From contig RPFO01000392.1 in the NCBI GenBank assembly GCA_009746045.1, positions 2,234,745 to 2,298,744 of the forward strand: DNA of 64,000 bases, written 5' to 3'. The DNA is from Mesostigma viride (lineage: Eukaryota; Streptophyta; Mesostigmatophyceae; Mesostigmatales; Mesostigmataceae). The translations under genes were made by a program, and so were the position numbers. Below, piece after piece: positions 43,613 to 55,344 of this stretch (the first letter of the stretch is position 1; each line of letters begins with the position of its first letter). The notes beneath the pieces are model-generated. The model was given only the letters and a program-made list of their open reading frames with translations. It had not been told where the DNA came from and searched no databases.

Positions 43613-46600
43613 AATTAGGAGATGCAGGTGCCAGCTCGTCCGTGTCTGGGGACAATGATGCCGCTGCCTAGGAAGACTGCGTGAATTTCCTCGAACACAA
43701 CTGTCTGGCAAAAGAAATTTCGGAGAAAACGTGCTTGCAAGCAAAAGCATGACAACTTTGCAACAGGCTGTGGGCCACGCGTTGTAGCAAACGAGCCAAG
43801 TTCGTTCCATCCTTACGGAAGCCTTCCAGCAGCACGTGACCCCCCTTGCCGCCGATGTGGCAGCAATGGGCGGCACGCTGGCTACTGAACTTCCTCACCT
43901 TTCTACCACCGCCGCCTCCACCTCCACTGCCATTTCCGCCTCCACTGCCGACATCAAAGCCCAGCTCCTCAACCTCGACCAGCGCCTTCAAGCCACCGCC
44001 ACCGCCCTGGAGTGCTTGCATGACACCGCCGGCCTCACCGCCCAGGCGGTGAAGGACATCGCTGCCCAGCCGGCACCTGCTGGCCCGGACAGTGATGCTA
44101 GCTCCCTCCACCTGGGCGGACTTGCTCAAGCATCACACCACCTCCACCACCTCCACCATCGCGGCACACTTTTTTGCCTACGAGCCACAAGCGGACATGG
44201 CTGACGGCGGAGCTCAGAACTTTTGCGTCTGAGCCCCAAATTCAGTCAGGCTACTTGCATCAGATGCGTCTTTTCAAGATGCATATGCTAGTATAATCGG
44301 TTACGGCTGTAACGCAGTATTTTGCAAATGCCACCAAAACGCAGCCTTGACAAACAAATTCAGCTGTCGTCGGCATTCCCGTGGCCAGCAGCACGTGCGA
44401 CATCAACTCCTGCGGACGCGCGCCAACCTTTTCGCGCTGATCGCAGCTCTCCCCCCCGGTCTGCCTCCCTCGACGCAATGCTCTACACCAAATTCGTCGC
44501 CCATTCCCAAGAAAACCCGAACTTCCCGTACCAAATGGGATATGTCCGCCGCTTCGGCGCCGGTCAGCGGGATTTTTGCATCTTGGAAATCTTTGCGCTC
44601 ACGAAGGAACAATGTGACGATGTTATGAAGTTCCTGGCCCGCCATGACGAACTTCTCCTGCCTACCCCTGGCGACAAGGTCACCAAGCCCGACTGGGAAT
44701 GGCTGCTTCAAGAACCTGAGGCGTACTGGAAGGCAGTCATCTTGTGCAGCTACCTGCGCTGCGACGCCCAGGACATCACCCAGATTGGCTACGCTGGCCT
44801 CAGGAGCCTCCTGCTTGAGCGCAGACGGGCAGCCACAGCAGCTGCAGCATCCCCGCAGAGCGGCACCTCCCCCAGCACGGACTCCATCCGAGCTGCAGTG
44901 GCGGAGCAGCTGGCGCCGATGGCTGAGCAGCTCGCCGGGCGCCCTGAACGCGCCTGACGGCCCACTCAACACTCTCTCGGCCAAGGTCAACAACATTGAA
45001 GCCAGAGTCGCCAGTCTAGCCTCAGTTTACTGCTACGCATGCAAGAGCACATTGCCACCAAAGTTTCCGAGGCCACAGCCGCTGTGACCACCCGCCTTAA
45101 CCAGGTGGAAGGCCGAGTCGGCCAAGGCACCGTGAAACTTGAGGCAGTTGCTACCAAGGTAGACGCCCTGGCCACGCAGGTCCCCGAGATCGCCGAGCGA
45201 ACGGCCACCATCGCCGCCCAACCTGCTGCCGTAGGGCTAGCGATGACCCCTCGACTCGCGCCTCCGGTGGGCGGACCTGCTCAAGAGCCAGGCAATTCCT
45301 CTACCACGACCGCCATCACCACCAAGCTCCAGGAGCTGGAAGACACGCGACGCGAGGCCGCTGACCTCGACCGTCGCCGCTGCCGGGTCATCCTCCTGAA
45401 GGCGCTTTGACATGCCGCCGGAGGAGACCCCAGACTCTCTTCTCGACGAGCTGAAGAAACAGCTCTAATTGGCGTGCATGGAGCTGCCAGGTGCGGCACT
45501 GCAGGGCGCCTACCGCCTGCCCCATCCACGGGCCAAGGCTGGGCCCCCTCCAGTGGTCCTCACCTTCAGCGACATCACAGCCCGAGTTCGGTTCCTCTCT
45601 CGCCGCAAGAAGCTGGTGGACACCTCCTGGTCCCTTGACAACGACCTGACGCCAGCCCAGCAGCAGCAACGCCGCGATCCGAGTGGCCCGACTACATCCG
45701 CCACAAGACCAACCCCGAGAAGCCCAAGTGTACTGGCGGGGCGGGGATCTTTATGACTTATGTCAACAAGAAACTGTGGAAGCCCCCCGGGGCTTCCCCG
45801 GGATAGAGCACTCCAGCTAGTTGTCGAGCTGGGGGCAATCGATGATATGGGATAGCTTAGGCATTACAGCACTTGAAACGATATTAGCGCACAGCGTTAT
45901 AGTACCTTCAATTAGCTCTGGCACCTTGTGGTCATCTGCTTGCGCCTTAATTAGCCGACGTCTTGAGCCCACCTCACATTTGTAGCATAAGCTATGTGTC
46001 AGCCTACCTATGGTATTGCACTGTTTGTATTGCACCCACAGTGTTGCGCCCCGGCATGATGCACCATGCCGTGGAGCCGGAGAGCGCTCTGTGGCCTGCC
46101 CACTTGCGGCAGTGAGAGAAGCTAGGGCGCCCTCCCTCCTTCTCGCTGTGTATATAGGGTTGAAGGTTCAGGACTTTACTCTGTATTGGCACCCACGTGA
46201 CGCAGTCACGTGCTTATATTAATTAATTAATCAATCGCGGCACAACTCAAGCAACAAGCCCTCGACCTTCGCGAGGAGGTCGACATCACCCAGCGCAGCC
46301 ACAATGTCATCGTCAAGCATGTGGACCAGCCGGCAGGTGAGACCTCGACGAGCCTTCTCATGGCATTTAAGCGCGATGTCCATCCTTGCCCCGATGCAAC
46401 TCAGGCTGGTGAGCTGCGGATGTCGGCTGTCCGCCTCCCCCGCGCGCGGGGTAAGGCTGGCCCGGCACCCGTGCTCCTCACCTTTAAGTGATATGGCGGA
46501 CAAGCTGGCGTTCCTTCAATGCCGCAAGAAGCTCTCGGAGACTCGCTTCACGCTGGACGACGACTTGACCCTGGCCCAGCAACAGCGGCGACGCGAGCTA

Positions 46601-46860
46601 TGGCCGACCTACCCGTTCAGCTCCGGCAGAGCGCAGGGGGGAAGCCGGTATACTGGAGGGGGGCGGTCATCCACGTTGACCACAAGCCCTGGCAGGCACC
46701 TCCTGCCTCCTCAGACTAGGAAATATATACCAGTAGTGTAGATTAGTCAGGCTTAGCGTAGCATGTGGCCCACGCGCATGTGCGCCCATAACGGCCCCCA
46801 TGGATGATGCAAGGGTCCTTTACATTCCCACCCTTGCAGGAAGTAGCTTAGAATGTATGA
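43613..46860 (+). pseudogene. L1-type ORF1 relic C, split by a 2-kb ORF1-only element
   Basis: Pieces 43613-44168 and 46234-46860 form one plus-strand ORF1 relic. The coiled-coil part reads LATELPHLSTTAASTST and AVKDIAAQPAPAGP; after the interruption it continues IAAQLKQQALDLREEVD, RLPRARGKAGPAPVLLTF, TLDDDLTLAQQQRRRELWP and KPVYWRG, with frame breaks. The relic at 17.05-19.77 kb is its uninterrupted relative at this point. The 3' UTR runs to about 46.86 kb. Confidence 0.82.
44169..46233 (+). mobile_element. ORF1-only non-LTR element A (HAL1-like), full length
   Basis: It is flanked by ATCGCGGCACA at 44158-44168 and 46234-46244. It holds about 150 bp of 5' UTR, an ORF1 starting near 44328 (MPPKRSL), and about 430 bp of 3' UTR. 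The 3' UTR ends in a perfect hairpin CACGTGAC-GCA-GTCACGTG and a TTAATTAATTAA tail. ORF1 has an N-terminal domain (FGAGQRDFCILEIFALTKEQ), coiled-coil heptads (ATKVDALATQVPEIAERTAT), an RRM-like region and DLTPAQQQQRRD. Frame breaks occur near 44950, 45405 and 45700. There is no reverse transcriptase. Confidence 0.85.
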
Positions 46861-47032
46861 TAGGCCATATGCCCCTTTTCTGGGCTATGTGCTATATATT
46901 AAAAATATAATTACTTACAGCAGAGTGAAATCACTCAAACCAAAGCAAACGCCCAGCTATAAACCTATATACAGAGCCATGTCAAAGCTCTATACTACGA
47001 TAAGACCAATGGAAACGCCTAACGGGAGGAAC
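46861..47032. other. 3' flank of the reverse transcriptase element
   Basis: AT-rich sequence between ORF1 relic C and the stop of the minus-strand reverse transcriptase relic; probably the latter's 3' UTR. Confidence 0.4.
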
Positions 47033-49962
47033 CTAATAGCCCTGCTGCACCGCAAAATCAGCCCGCGTACGGCGGAGCATGATGTCCGCCATGGCCCGAG
47101 TCAGCGCCACCGACAAGCGCTGACGCCAATATGACGTGATGACGTCCAGGTCCGCGCCGACCATGGGGCCCGCTGGCCCTCCAGGTCCAGCCGGTCCTCC
47201 CGGAGCCGGCAACACTCCTTGAAGAAGGCGGAGGTCAGGGGCCCCATGGCCCCAAACTCCTCCAGGACAAAGGGCACCACACGATGGTGCCCGACGTCGC
47301 CGTAGGCCAGGAGCTTGGCCCGCTCCGCCCGGTCCGCCGTGTAACCTGCCGTGAGGGAGGCCCCAGCCACGTGGCTAAGAGCCAAGGGCCGCGCCACCGA
47401 AACGTCAATAAGCAGATGCCGGCCACCCCCCTCAAAGTCCAGCACCACGATGTCAGGCCGGTGGTTGGGGGAATAGAAGGCAGCGCCATCCGCATCCTCG
47501 GACCGCATGTTCGCGTGGGGGAAAACCGACCGAATCATGGCGAGCACCACCGTCAGGAGGACAGTGTGCAAATACAAATACCAATTCTGATTCCGGTTGG
47601 CCCCCCATGCAGGCAAGGTAGTGAGTCCCCGTGGGATCCAGCGGCTGCCCACAGCTACCACAAGGCCGCCCGGCCGGAACAAGAGGCTGCGGGGCAAATA
47701 GCTGGTGCCGGAGCGCCACCGAGTAGTGGCTGGGAGCCAAGGCGAATGGGGGGGCCATGGGAAGAGCACGAAGGTACGCCGAGCCCACACTCCGCAAGGA
47801 AAGCGAGAACAGCCACGCACCGGTCCCTGGGCGTTGAGGTCCGCGAAAAGAGCAATCCAATCAGCCGTGTGCAGAATACCCGCGTAGGTTTTCTGGTGTT
47901 TCGCCTTAACCAGGTGGAAGGCAAGTGCGGCGTGCTCATGAAGAAGCTTGAGGCCATCACCGCCCACACCGAGGCCCTGGCCACACAGGTCCCAAAGCTA
48001 GCGGAGCAGACGGCCACCATTGCCTCCCAGCCACCCCGGCAGGATGCTGGTGACCTCCCGCTCTCCTACGCGGACCTGCTGCGGACAGCGACCGCCTCCA
48101 CCACCGACGCCATCGCCACGAAGCTCCAGGAGCTGGAGGACCACCGCCAGGCCCAGCAACGGGAGGTCACCGATCGCGCTCGCCGCGAGTGCCGAGTGGT
48201 GCTACGTCGCTTCCCCCAGAAGCCAGGTGAGACGTCAACCTCCCTTGCTGACGAGATCAAGAAACAGCTTCTTACCCTCATGGGCCTGGTAGGTGAGGTA
48301 GAACTGCGTGGGTGCCACCGCCTTCCCCACTCACGGGACAAGGCGGCCACCCCACCAGTCCTGCTCACCTTCATCTCCCCTGAGGATAAGCAGCGGTTCC
48401 TCTCTCGTCGCAAGCGGTTGCACGACCTCACCTGGACGCTGGATGACGACCTAACCCCCGCTCAGCAACAGCAGCGACGCGACCTGTGGCCGGAATACCT
48501 CCGCCATAAGCAGGACCCCCAGAAGCCCAAGGTGTACTGGAGGGGCGGGGACCTGATGATCAACCACAAGATGTGGACGCCCCCAGCGGGCTAGAATAGC
48601 AATAGCCCTAGCTTGTAACCATTGGAGTCACTGTCGCTAAGGCAGCCATGCCTAGAATGTTTGCCTAGCTGTGCCAACAAACCTAGTCACGTGCCGCCAA
48701 CGCACGGTACACAACCAGCCATAGCCTTAGCCTAGTTCTAGTACAGCCATGCTACGCCCTGGCTATGTTCAGATTACTTGCCCACGCTCCTTGCTATGAC
48801 ATGCTCACATGGGTCTTATTGCACCCACAGTTTGCCGGATCGTTAGCCTGTCCTTTTAGCTAGCCGCGCCCGATTGCAGCTGTGGCATGCCTTTGGCATG
48901 AAGGAGACTGGGGGTCTCTGCCCTTTCTCCTGTAGTGCACACACAGGGATTAAAAGCACTTCGGTGCTCCGTGACTCCCCAACGGGAGCACGAGTTTAAT
49001 TAATTAATTAATTTCTGGTGTTTATCGATGACGCGAGCAGGGAATGCGGCGGGAGATTGAACGGAGGCGACCGAGGGAGTGCCGCGAGGGAGGTGGCGCT
49101 GTACCGCCTGAGCGGCACGGACGGGAGAACAGGCCTGCTGGATCTCAGCATAGGCCTCCTGGATGGCGGTGACGAAGGGCAAAGGGCTGCTGGGGTCCAG
49201 GAGGTCAGGCGCTGCCGTTGCCAAAAGGGGCAGGAGCCGGCAGCTTTCCGCCCACGACTGAGCGACGGAGCCCAAAAAGGCTGCTGGGGCCAGCCGGGCG
49301 GCACGAGTCAGACCGCAGCCACCCATCCGTGCAGGCAGGGAGGCAATGCGAATAGCATGTGGCGGGAGGTCGGGGCCCGGGACCAGCTGCGCCAAGGCCG
49401 ACTGGATGCGTTCGTCGTGGCCCTCGGCGGCCAGCCGGACCTGAGACGGAAGAGCGCCCCGGAGCCAGTGAACGACGCGAGGGTGAGCGCAAAACCACAG
49501 AAGCAGACCCTTGGTCTGCGAATCATGAAGGCGCGCAATCAAGGGCAGTACCTCAGTGCGTGCCTCGAGGGCGGCCCGCAGAGCATCGATGACAAACGCG
49601 GGGTCGCCAACCGGAACGCCGAGGACATCCAACCCATGGAGGCGCTCGTCCCGGCCCAAGAGCTGGGGCGGAAAGCCGGAGCAATCACCTTGGGGCGAGT
49701 ACACCGCGCACTTGGCAAGGGTCAACTGGAGGTTGATGTCGGCCACCGCGGTCTGCAGTGCCAGCAGAGCCGCGGTGGTGTCCGGCACAGGGCCCAGCAG
49801 GTAGATATCATCCAAGTAGGCCTGAATAGCGACCGCCGGGTGGGCAGCATGGACCGCTTGGAGGCAACCCTGGAGGGGGGCGGCAAAGTACAGGGGTCCC
49901 AGGGGGTCCCCTTGCTGGGTGCCCGACCGCGACAGCAGGCCGCCGCGAGTGCCGTCCCCCTA
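47033..49962 (-). pseudogene. Non-LTR reverse transcriptase with C-terminal zinc-finger and endonuclease-like region, disrupted
   Basis: The 5' end is missing. From 49962 leftward the minus strand gives RT motif B (GTQQGDPLGPLYFA), motif C (AYLDDIYLLGP) and LQLTLAKCAVYS. The thumb-like region follows to DKHQK at 49012, where a 1.1-kb element is inserted. Reading resumes at DKHQ/KTYAGILH at 47890, then a zinc-knuckle-like CGSCGQPLDPTGTHYLACM in a shifted frame. Next comes RPDIVVLDFEGGGRHLLIDV, a PD-(D/E)xK-like endonuclease signature, and a C-terminal YWRQRLSVALTRAMAD in a third frame. At least two frameshifts plus the insertion make it a pseudogene. Such an enzyme could once have mobilised other elements. 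Confidence 0.85.
47902..49011 (+). mobile_element. 5'-truncated ORF1-only element B inserted in the RT relic
   Basis: TTTCTGGTGTTT at 47890-47901 and 49012-49023 flanks an 1110-bp insert, opposite in orientation to the RT relic. It begins mid-ORF1 (RLNQVEGKCGVLMKKLEAIT) and stays open to the stop at 48592-48594. It includes REVTDRARRECRVVLRRFP, RLPHSRDKAATPPVLLTF, TLDDDLTPAQQQQRRDLWP and KPKVYWRGGDLMINHKMW. Next come about 400 bp of 3' UTR, the hairpin CTCCC-CAAC-GGGAG and a (TTAA)n tail. The intact frame suggests a young copy. No ORF2 follows. Confidence 0.92.
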
Positions 49963-50085
49963 TATGTGCTATATATTCATTGAGAATGATAGATTACGGA
50001 GGTGAGATAGGCATGCAACATAAGGAAAAACCCGATAACTGGGATGTGCTATATATACTCCCAACGGAGTTATGTTCCTAATTAA
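49963..50085 (+). mobile_element. Type-C retroelement 3' end
   Basis: GTGCTATATATACTCCCAAC, completed by GGAGTTATGTTCCTAATTAAT, matches 21965-22015, including the ACTCC-CAAC-GGAGT hairpin. The tail is short. Confidence 0.7.
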
Positions 50086-50166
50086 TGGATGATGCCTTCA
50101 GAATTTAGCCACGCCATGCCTATAATGGGACCTCCCATGGATGTTGCATTAAGAATTTAGCCATGC

Positions 50167-50399
50167 GAAACACACGCCCTGATCAAGCATGCTCAGTGTT
50201 TCCGGCCCCACCGTCTAGGTCATCTAGTCGCTCTACACGTAAGCCAGCCATAATTTCAATGCACAAGGATACACATTTCCATCACCATTCATCTTCATCA
50301 TCCTGAACGACTCGAACACGCGGACAAGATAACGGCAGGCTCGAGCTACCATGGTCCGGATTCTCCCGATTTCTGGCCTGCGCTGGTTGTCTCCTTGAT
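50167..50399 (+). mobile_element. Interspersed repeat D, copy 3 (3' part only)
   Basis: It matches 35637-35865 and 23080-23308 almost base for base, starting at AAACACACGCCCTGATCAAG and ending GCGCTGGTTGTCTCCTTGAT. It is truncated on the left. Confidence 0.8.
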
Positions 50400-51786
50400 G
50401 CTATGCGGCTATGCAGAGAGTTACTCTCTGCTGAGATGCCATGTGTACACCAGCTATAGCCTAGCCATACATACCGCAATGTTCCACCCCATATGTATGT
50501 CATGCAGGCCTTCTAGGCCGCCCTCTCCCTAAGCCGCCCTGTGTGAGCTCGATTAGGAGGCATGAACCATCATTAAAAATTAAATTAAATTAAATTATAA
50601 CATGCCTCCGTGGGGAGGTCATCACTACAATACGCTTCCGCGGACACCTTTTTCAGCGGGGAAAGTGCCCCCGGGCTTCTGGGGCGAATTCAGCAAGCGC
50701 GGCGGAACTTAGATACTAAAATTTCGTTTTTGGTTCGTACCGTACAGCCAATCATTTTGCGCCCGGATCAAATTGTGATCTGGGCACTGAACACGAAAAT
50801 TTCAGCGGAACGTACGAAACACCAACGCAACTACAGAAAATTTTCAATGACGAAACTGTAGTACCGTGTAACAAGCAAAATGTAGTAGAACTTCGCTATA
50901 TTCACGTTCGGAATTTTTCCCCGCAAGATTCCCCCGCAAGATTCCCCCGCACGATTCCCCCCGCTAGGTTCAGGCTCCAGTCGATGCTCGCCAAATGGCG
51001 CAAAAAAAGAAACATATGTTAAAATCAACGGTGCGAATCCTCGTTACCGCTCGGGTAACATTCTCACTCATTTCGCGTCTCCTACGAACCGTATTGTAGT
51101 GATGTAGCACATATTTCATGATGGATGGGGGGGCGTCCCCAACATCTACTGCTCCAATTTTGGTACTTTTGAAATTCCATGCCTGGAGCGCAAAGTTTGC
51201 AATATATGTGCCGTTTGTAGCTCTAGCTCTATAATAACCTGACCAACCCCGCATTCCTCAAAGTAGCACTTGTTGCCTATTCTCAAATGTTATGCGAATC
51301 ACATGATTAGGATCTGCTTCACGATTGCTATTGCTCGAGATTCAATTAAGAATGATTGAGATCAATAAATGATGAACCAAATAAACCAAATTAGGCCACT
51401 TGACAAGTTCATGATCCATTTACATTGTACAATTAAGCGATTAATTAATTCATAAATCATACATTACATGGGATACCCCCGTCGACGAGCTAGTGGTACG
51501 TACAATGAAACATTTGAGTTTGTAACATGTCTCCATGGATATATACATGTATGCTGGACCTCGCGCATCTCAGCCCTCTAAGAAATGTTATTTGAACTCA
51601 GGTCTAGATCTAAATATATACATGATCTGGATAATATTATACACTTCCTTAAAAGAGCATGAATCGAGCTTTACAATTCAGGACAAGGAACTCGTTTGCA
51701 AATCACGGCTGAAAGGCAAGTGCTCACAACGAAGCACGTGCTCTCAAGGCTGTCCACCTCGTCCAACCAAGCCCGGGCGAGCTGGC
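50400..51786. other. Intergenic, mostly unrecognised
   Basis: A hairpin GCAGAGAGTTACTCTCTGC near 50413, also found in modified form at 16818, belongs to a retroelement 3' UTR. (AAATT)n occurs near 50575-50600. I see no supported gene in the rest. Confidence 0.5.
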
Positions 51787-54700
51787 CTACTGAACAGGTC
51801 TCTTCTTGGCCAAGTTCGTGAGCCGTTTCTCGACGTCTGTCGGAATGGTCAAGATGGCCTGGCGATTGTTAGCTGGGTTGACAACAATGGTGTGTTCGAA
51901 CCCCGCGTCCATGCACAGGTAGCAATTGACCAAGTTTGGCTGTTCAGGTTGGGCATCGGCGTCCATTTTGAACATCGTCGCCATACCCGGAAATCTGTCC
52001 CAGTAGCGCACCCCCACCACCCATTGTCCCTTACGGAACAACTCCCTATCGACCTTGCCGTTTCTGTCGGCCACTCGCCTCACGAAAGTAGCGGCCACCT
52101 GATAAGGCTCCTGCAAGACTTCCGCTAGCCAATATGGATGATCTGGATCGTGGGACTCATCACCAGAGTAGGACTCGACGGCAAAAATGTCTCGCAGCTT
52201 CAGTCTCCTTCCCATCATCGTCCTCTCTGCCTGTAGTCTGTTCAGTCGCGTCCCTGCGTGCCCCCCTTGTCCGTTTGGGTTCCTTTGCACTGGCTCCCCC
52301 AGTTTGTGGAGCTTCATCCGAGCACCTCCCACATTCCAGCCGTCCATGTCGGTCCACTCCTTTCGACAATCCCACCACCTTTCCTCGGCGCACGCACCGC
52401 CACAATAGCAGGAATACTGGCGCAGCATTAAGCGCGTCACATTCGACTTGTCCATGCGCCACCAGTGCGCCTTCTTCACTCCTTTGATTTCGCCGCGCCC
52501 TGGGCTGTAAGGAAGCACCTGCGCGTCGAAGACAAGATTTGCACAAGGGAAAGTTGAAGTTACGAGACCATCGAGCTAGTTGTGTTTTATTAAGCACTCC
52601 TGATCGCCAGGACTCCAAGAACGCCCTAGAAACGACGGCCGGCGTAACTATTCCCTGAACGAGGACTGTACACTTAATTACCTCGGGGAACTCGAAGAAG
52701 TTACGCCTGGTCGTTGTGGTCCCGCCCACCGCCCCCGACGCCAGATTCTCCACCAACTGGGCGGCCGTCTGTTTGTCCTGGTTCTCTTCCCTGATGTGCC
52801 ACCTCCTCAACATGCACTTCACAGTCCCACCAGCTCCATCCACCTCCCCCTTTCCGTGCTGCTCCCCAAAGTAATTCCACTCAAATGACTCCAGGTGCGG
52901 ATCCTCCGTCAGCAGCCGGGCCATTTCCGCGATCACATTCCTTGACTTGAACTGCATGGAGCAATTGTCCGACCACCCAATGAAGCGCTTCACCTCTACC
53001 CCTTCTGACCGTAGTGTCGCCAGGATTTTGAGGATAGCAAAACGGAGGGCCCGCCCGTCCCTTTTCATTCCGCCCTGTCCGATGAAGTGAAACTCCCTTC
53101 TCACGACCTTTCCCGACGCTGGATCCAAGTAGCGCACGATCCAGGGCATAAGGACGAATGTGACTGGATGCCAATACTGTGCTTGGAGATTGTGATAGGT
53201 GTAAGACTGGTAGTTCTCGGCGTAATCTGTGTGGCATACAAGGTCCCCCACCCGCATCCTTGAGAGACATTCCTTGGAGGCGTCCGCTTGCCACCACGCG
53301 TTGAAGCAATGCTGGATGAAGTCCGGCCACTTGTCCACAATCGCCTCCTTTAGCTCCGTTGGTGTGGACTTGACGTCGACTTGCGTCAATCGCTGCCCAC
53401 CAGCCTTTGCGATCTCGTCACAGTCGTCCTGCATATGCGCAATGTGCACATACAGAAAAGACATCAACTTCGACCCACCAATGACCTGTAGGAAGAAAAA
53501 AGACAGGACCTCAGGAAAAATTGAAAAAGAAACGCCTTGGGGCGCAACCACTCCACTAAAAATTACCTCTGGCCCAAGAACCTCAGGAAACATTGCTTAA
53601 GAAACGCCTTGGGGCGCAACCACTCCACTAAAAATTACCTCTGGCCCAAGAACCTCAGGAAACATTGCAAAAGAAACGCCTTGGGGCGCAACCACTCCAC
53701 TAAAAATTACCTCTGGCCCAAGAACCGCACCCGGCGGCACATCCTGCATCTCGTATCTGGTCCATGAAATCAGGTGGTTGGAAGCCTCCTCCCGTTCGCA
53801 TAACATGAAGTTCCGAATTCCACACTTGGGAGCCCGGCAAGTGCCCAACACACAAGCCTTACGCCGGATCGAGCAAACCCCCAACTCCTCGCCCAGGTCA
53901 TGATCGGGCACCCCTTCCTCGTCGTCCAGCACCCTCCCATGCATGGGCAGATCCTCAAGTTCGCCCTGAAAAGGCTGAACCTGCGGCCGCGACGACCCCA
54001 CAGACGACCTCGAACCTCCCCCCTCCCTCATCCCCTCCACCTCACAAGTAAACTTGTTCACCCACTCTGTCGTGTGAGTGGCTTTGAAAATGGAACATGT
54101 GGGCACGGAGGACCCCACGTCGAGCTGGCTACCATGATCGCACGCGTGGCATTCAGGTCCGCACTCGCATCTGGCATGAAAAGTTGCACGAAATTTGGCC
54201 AACCCCCCAACCATGGACTGCATGGTAGTGTGGTGCTGGCATGCGCACAAGTTCCGCATTTTCCACCGCCCCTTGACGCATGCGGGCATATGCTTGCAAA
54301 AAGAAGTGTATCCCACATGAACTGTGCTCTTCTGATTCGTGCGAGGCATTGACATCCCCTCCTCCGTCTCCATAATCACCTGATTTCCCCCCCTCACGCC
54401 CTCCTCTCCCTCCACCCCCCCCCCTCCCTAGTGTCCATCCGCCGCGGTGGCTTCAACTCCGGATGGCGGGAAATGAACACTTCGTAAATCTTCGACTTGG
54501 AGACAGTATAGTAGCGCGCACCCTCCGAAAACGCTAGTGTATGTTTGTAATCCTTTCTTGTCCATTCACAATGAACATCCTTCATGTTCGGAGACGCCCG
54601 CGTCAAGTTATCATCCCTCCAGCACGCTTGTATCAGGGCAATGACTTCCGTCGGAAGCTCGTCTTTCCTCCTCCTCCTCTCTGGCGCACTCATCAAAAGG

Positions 54701-55344
54701 TCGTCCTCCCCTTCTTCCATTCCATCCCTGTGACCCCGAACAGTTGCGACAAAGCGCCTGTCAATCCCGAACGCGCGCTCCACAATCCTGTCCGGGACGC
54801 CCTCCATTGCCTTCGTAACAAGTCCACACAAGGCCCACCTAAGCCCACGATCCTTCTCAGATGTTCCCAAGTCGCCAAAAGCCTTCTTGATGGTATCCCG
54901 AAGAGATTCCGCCCAACTTTCAGGAAGCCCGTCGTCACAGTTCTTCCTCTTCTTAATGCCGTTGCTCTCGGCCACCATGGCATTTAGTCTTGAAGCTGCG
55001 CAAGACAGAACCTCCGCGCTCATCTCTGGCGTCCTGTGGTTGTTTGCTTTCACGCGTTCCGCCATGATAGGAAAGATGTCATTGGCAATTTTGTACCCCT
55101 TGTTCTCGATGTACTTGTCGCTCCGGGGACCGCGAAGTGCAGGCTCCCGGTCGTCCTTGGACAAGGGACGCGAACCGTCGGAAACGGCCCCCCGCCCCGA
55201 TTGCGCCATCAGACTTTGGTCAGACGGCAGCTGATTTTTTTCGCCTCTTAATCCCGCGGCACCGAAAGCCCTGAGGATGAGTAATGATAAATAATCACCA
55301 TTAAAGACACGACGAAAACGATGGGCATCAAACAAGAACGACAA
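51787..55344 (-). CDS. Putative DDE-type transposase-like gene
   Basis: The minus strand carries one protein over several segments. Segment 1 (55344-54400) is helical and basic, with a helix-turn-helix-like end (YYTVSKSKIYEVFISRHPEL). After a one-base frame offset in a C10 run (54415-54424), segment 2 (to 53711) has Cys/His clusters (CACQHH, CECGPECHACDHG). An intron (about 53710-53488) leads to the core (53487 to about 52570). It holds CHTDYAENYQ, GWSDNCSMQFKSR and YFGEQHGKGEVDGAGGTVK, whose D, D and E/D residues resemble an RNase H-fold catalytic triad. After another intron, 52518-51787 adds CYCGGACAEERWWDC and a C-terminal domain ending KKRPVQ. The D...SDNC...HGKG pattern resembles a transposase-like family I cannot name. 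The frame offset and a stop in one repeat copy leave function uncertain. Confidence 0.65.
53496..53723 (-). repeat. 72-bp tandem repeat triplicating a 5' splice site
   Basis: Three copies, 72 bp apart, each carry CTTGGGCCAGAG followed by GTAATTTTTAGTGG on the minus strand, giving donors before 53711, 53639 and 53567. Because 72 is a multiple of three, using a later donor would add 24-residue blocks. The middle copy has an in-frame TAA. The shared acceptor is TTTTTTCTTCCTACAG at 53488. Confidence 0.85.
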
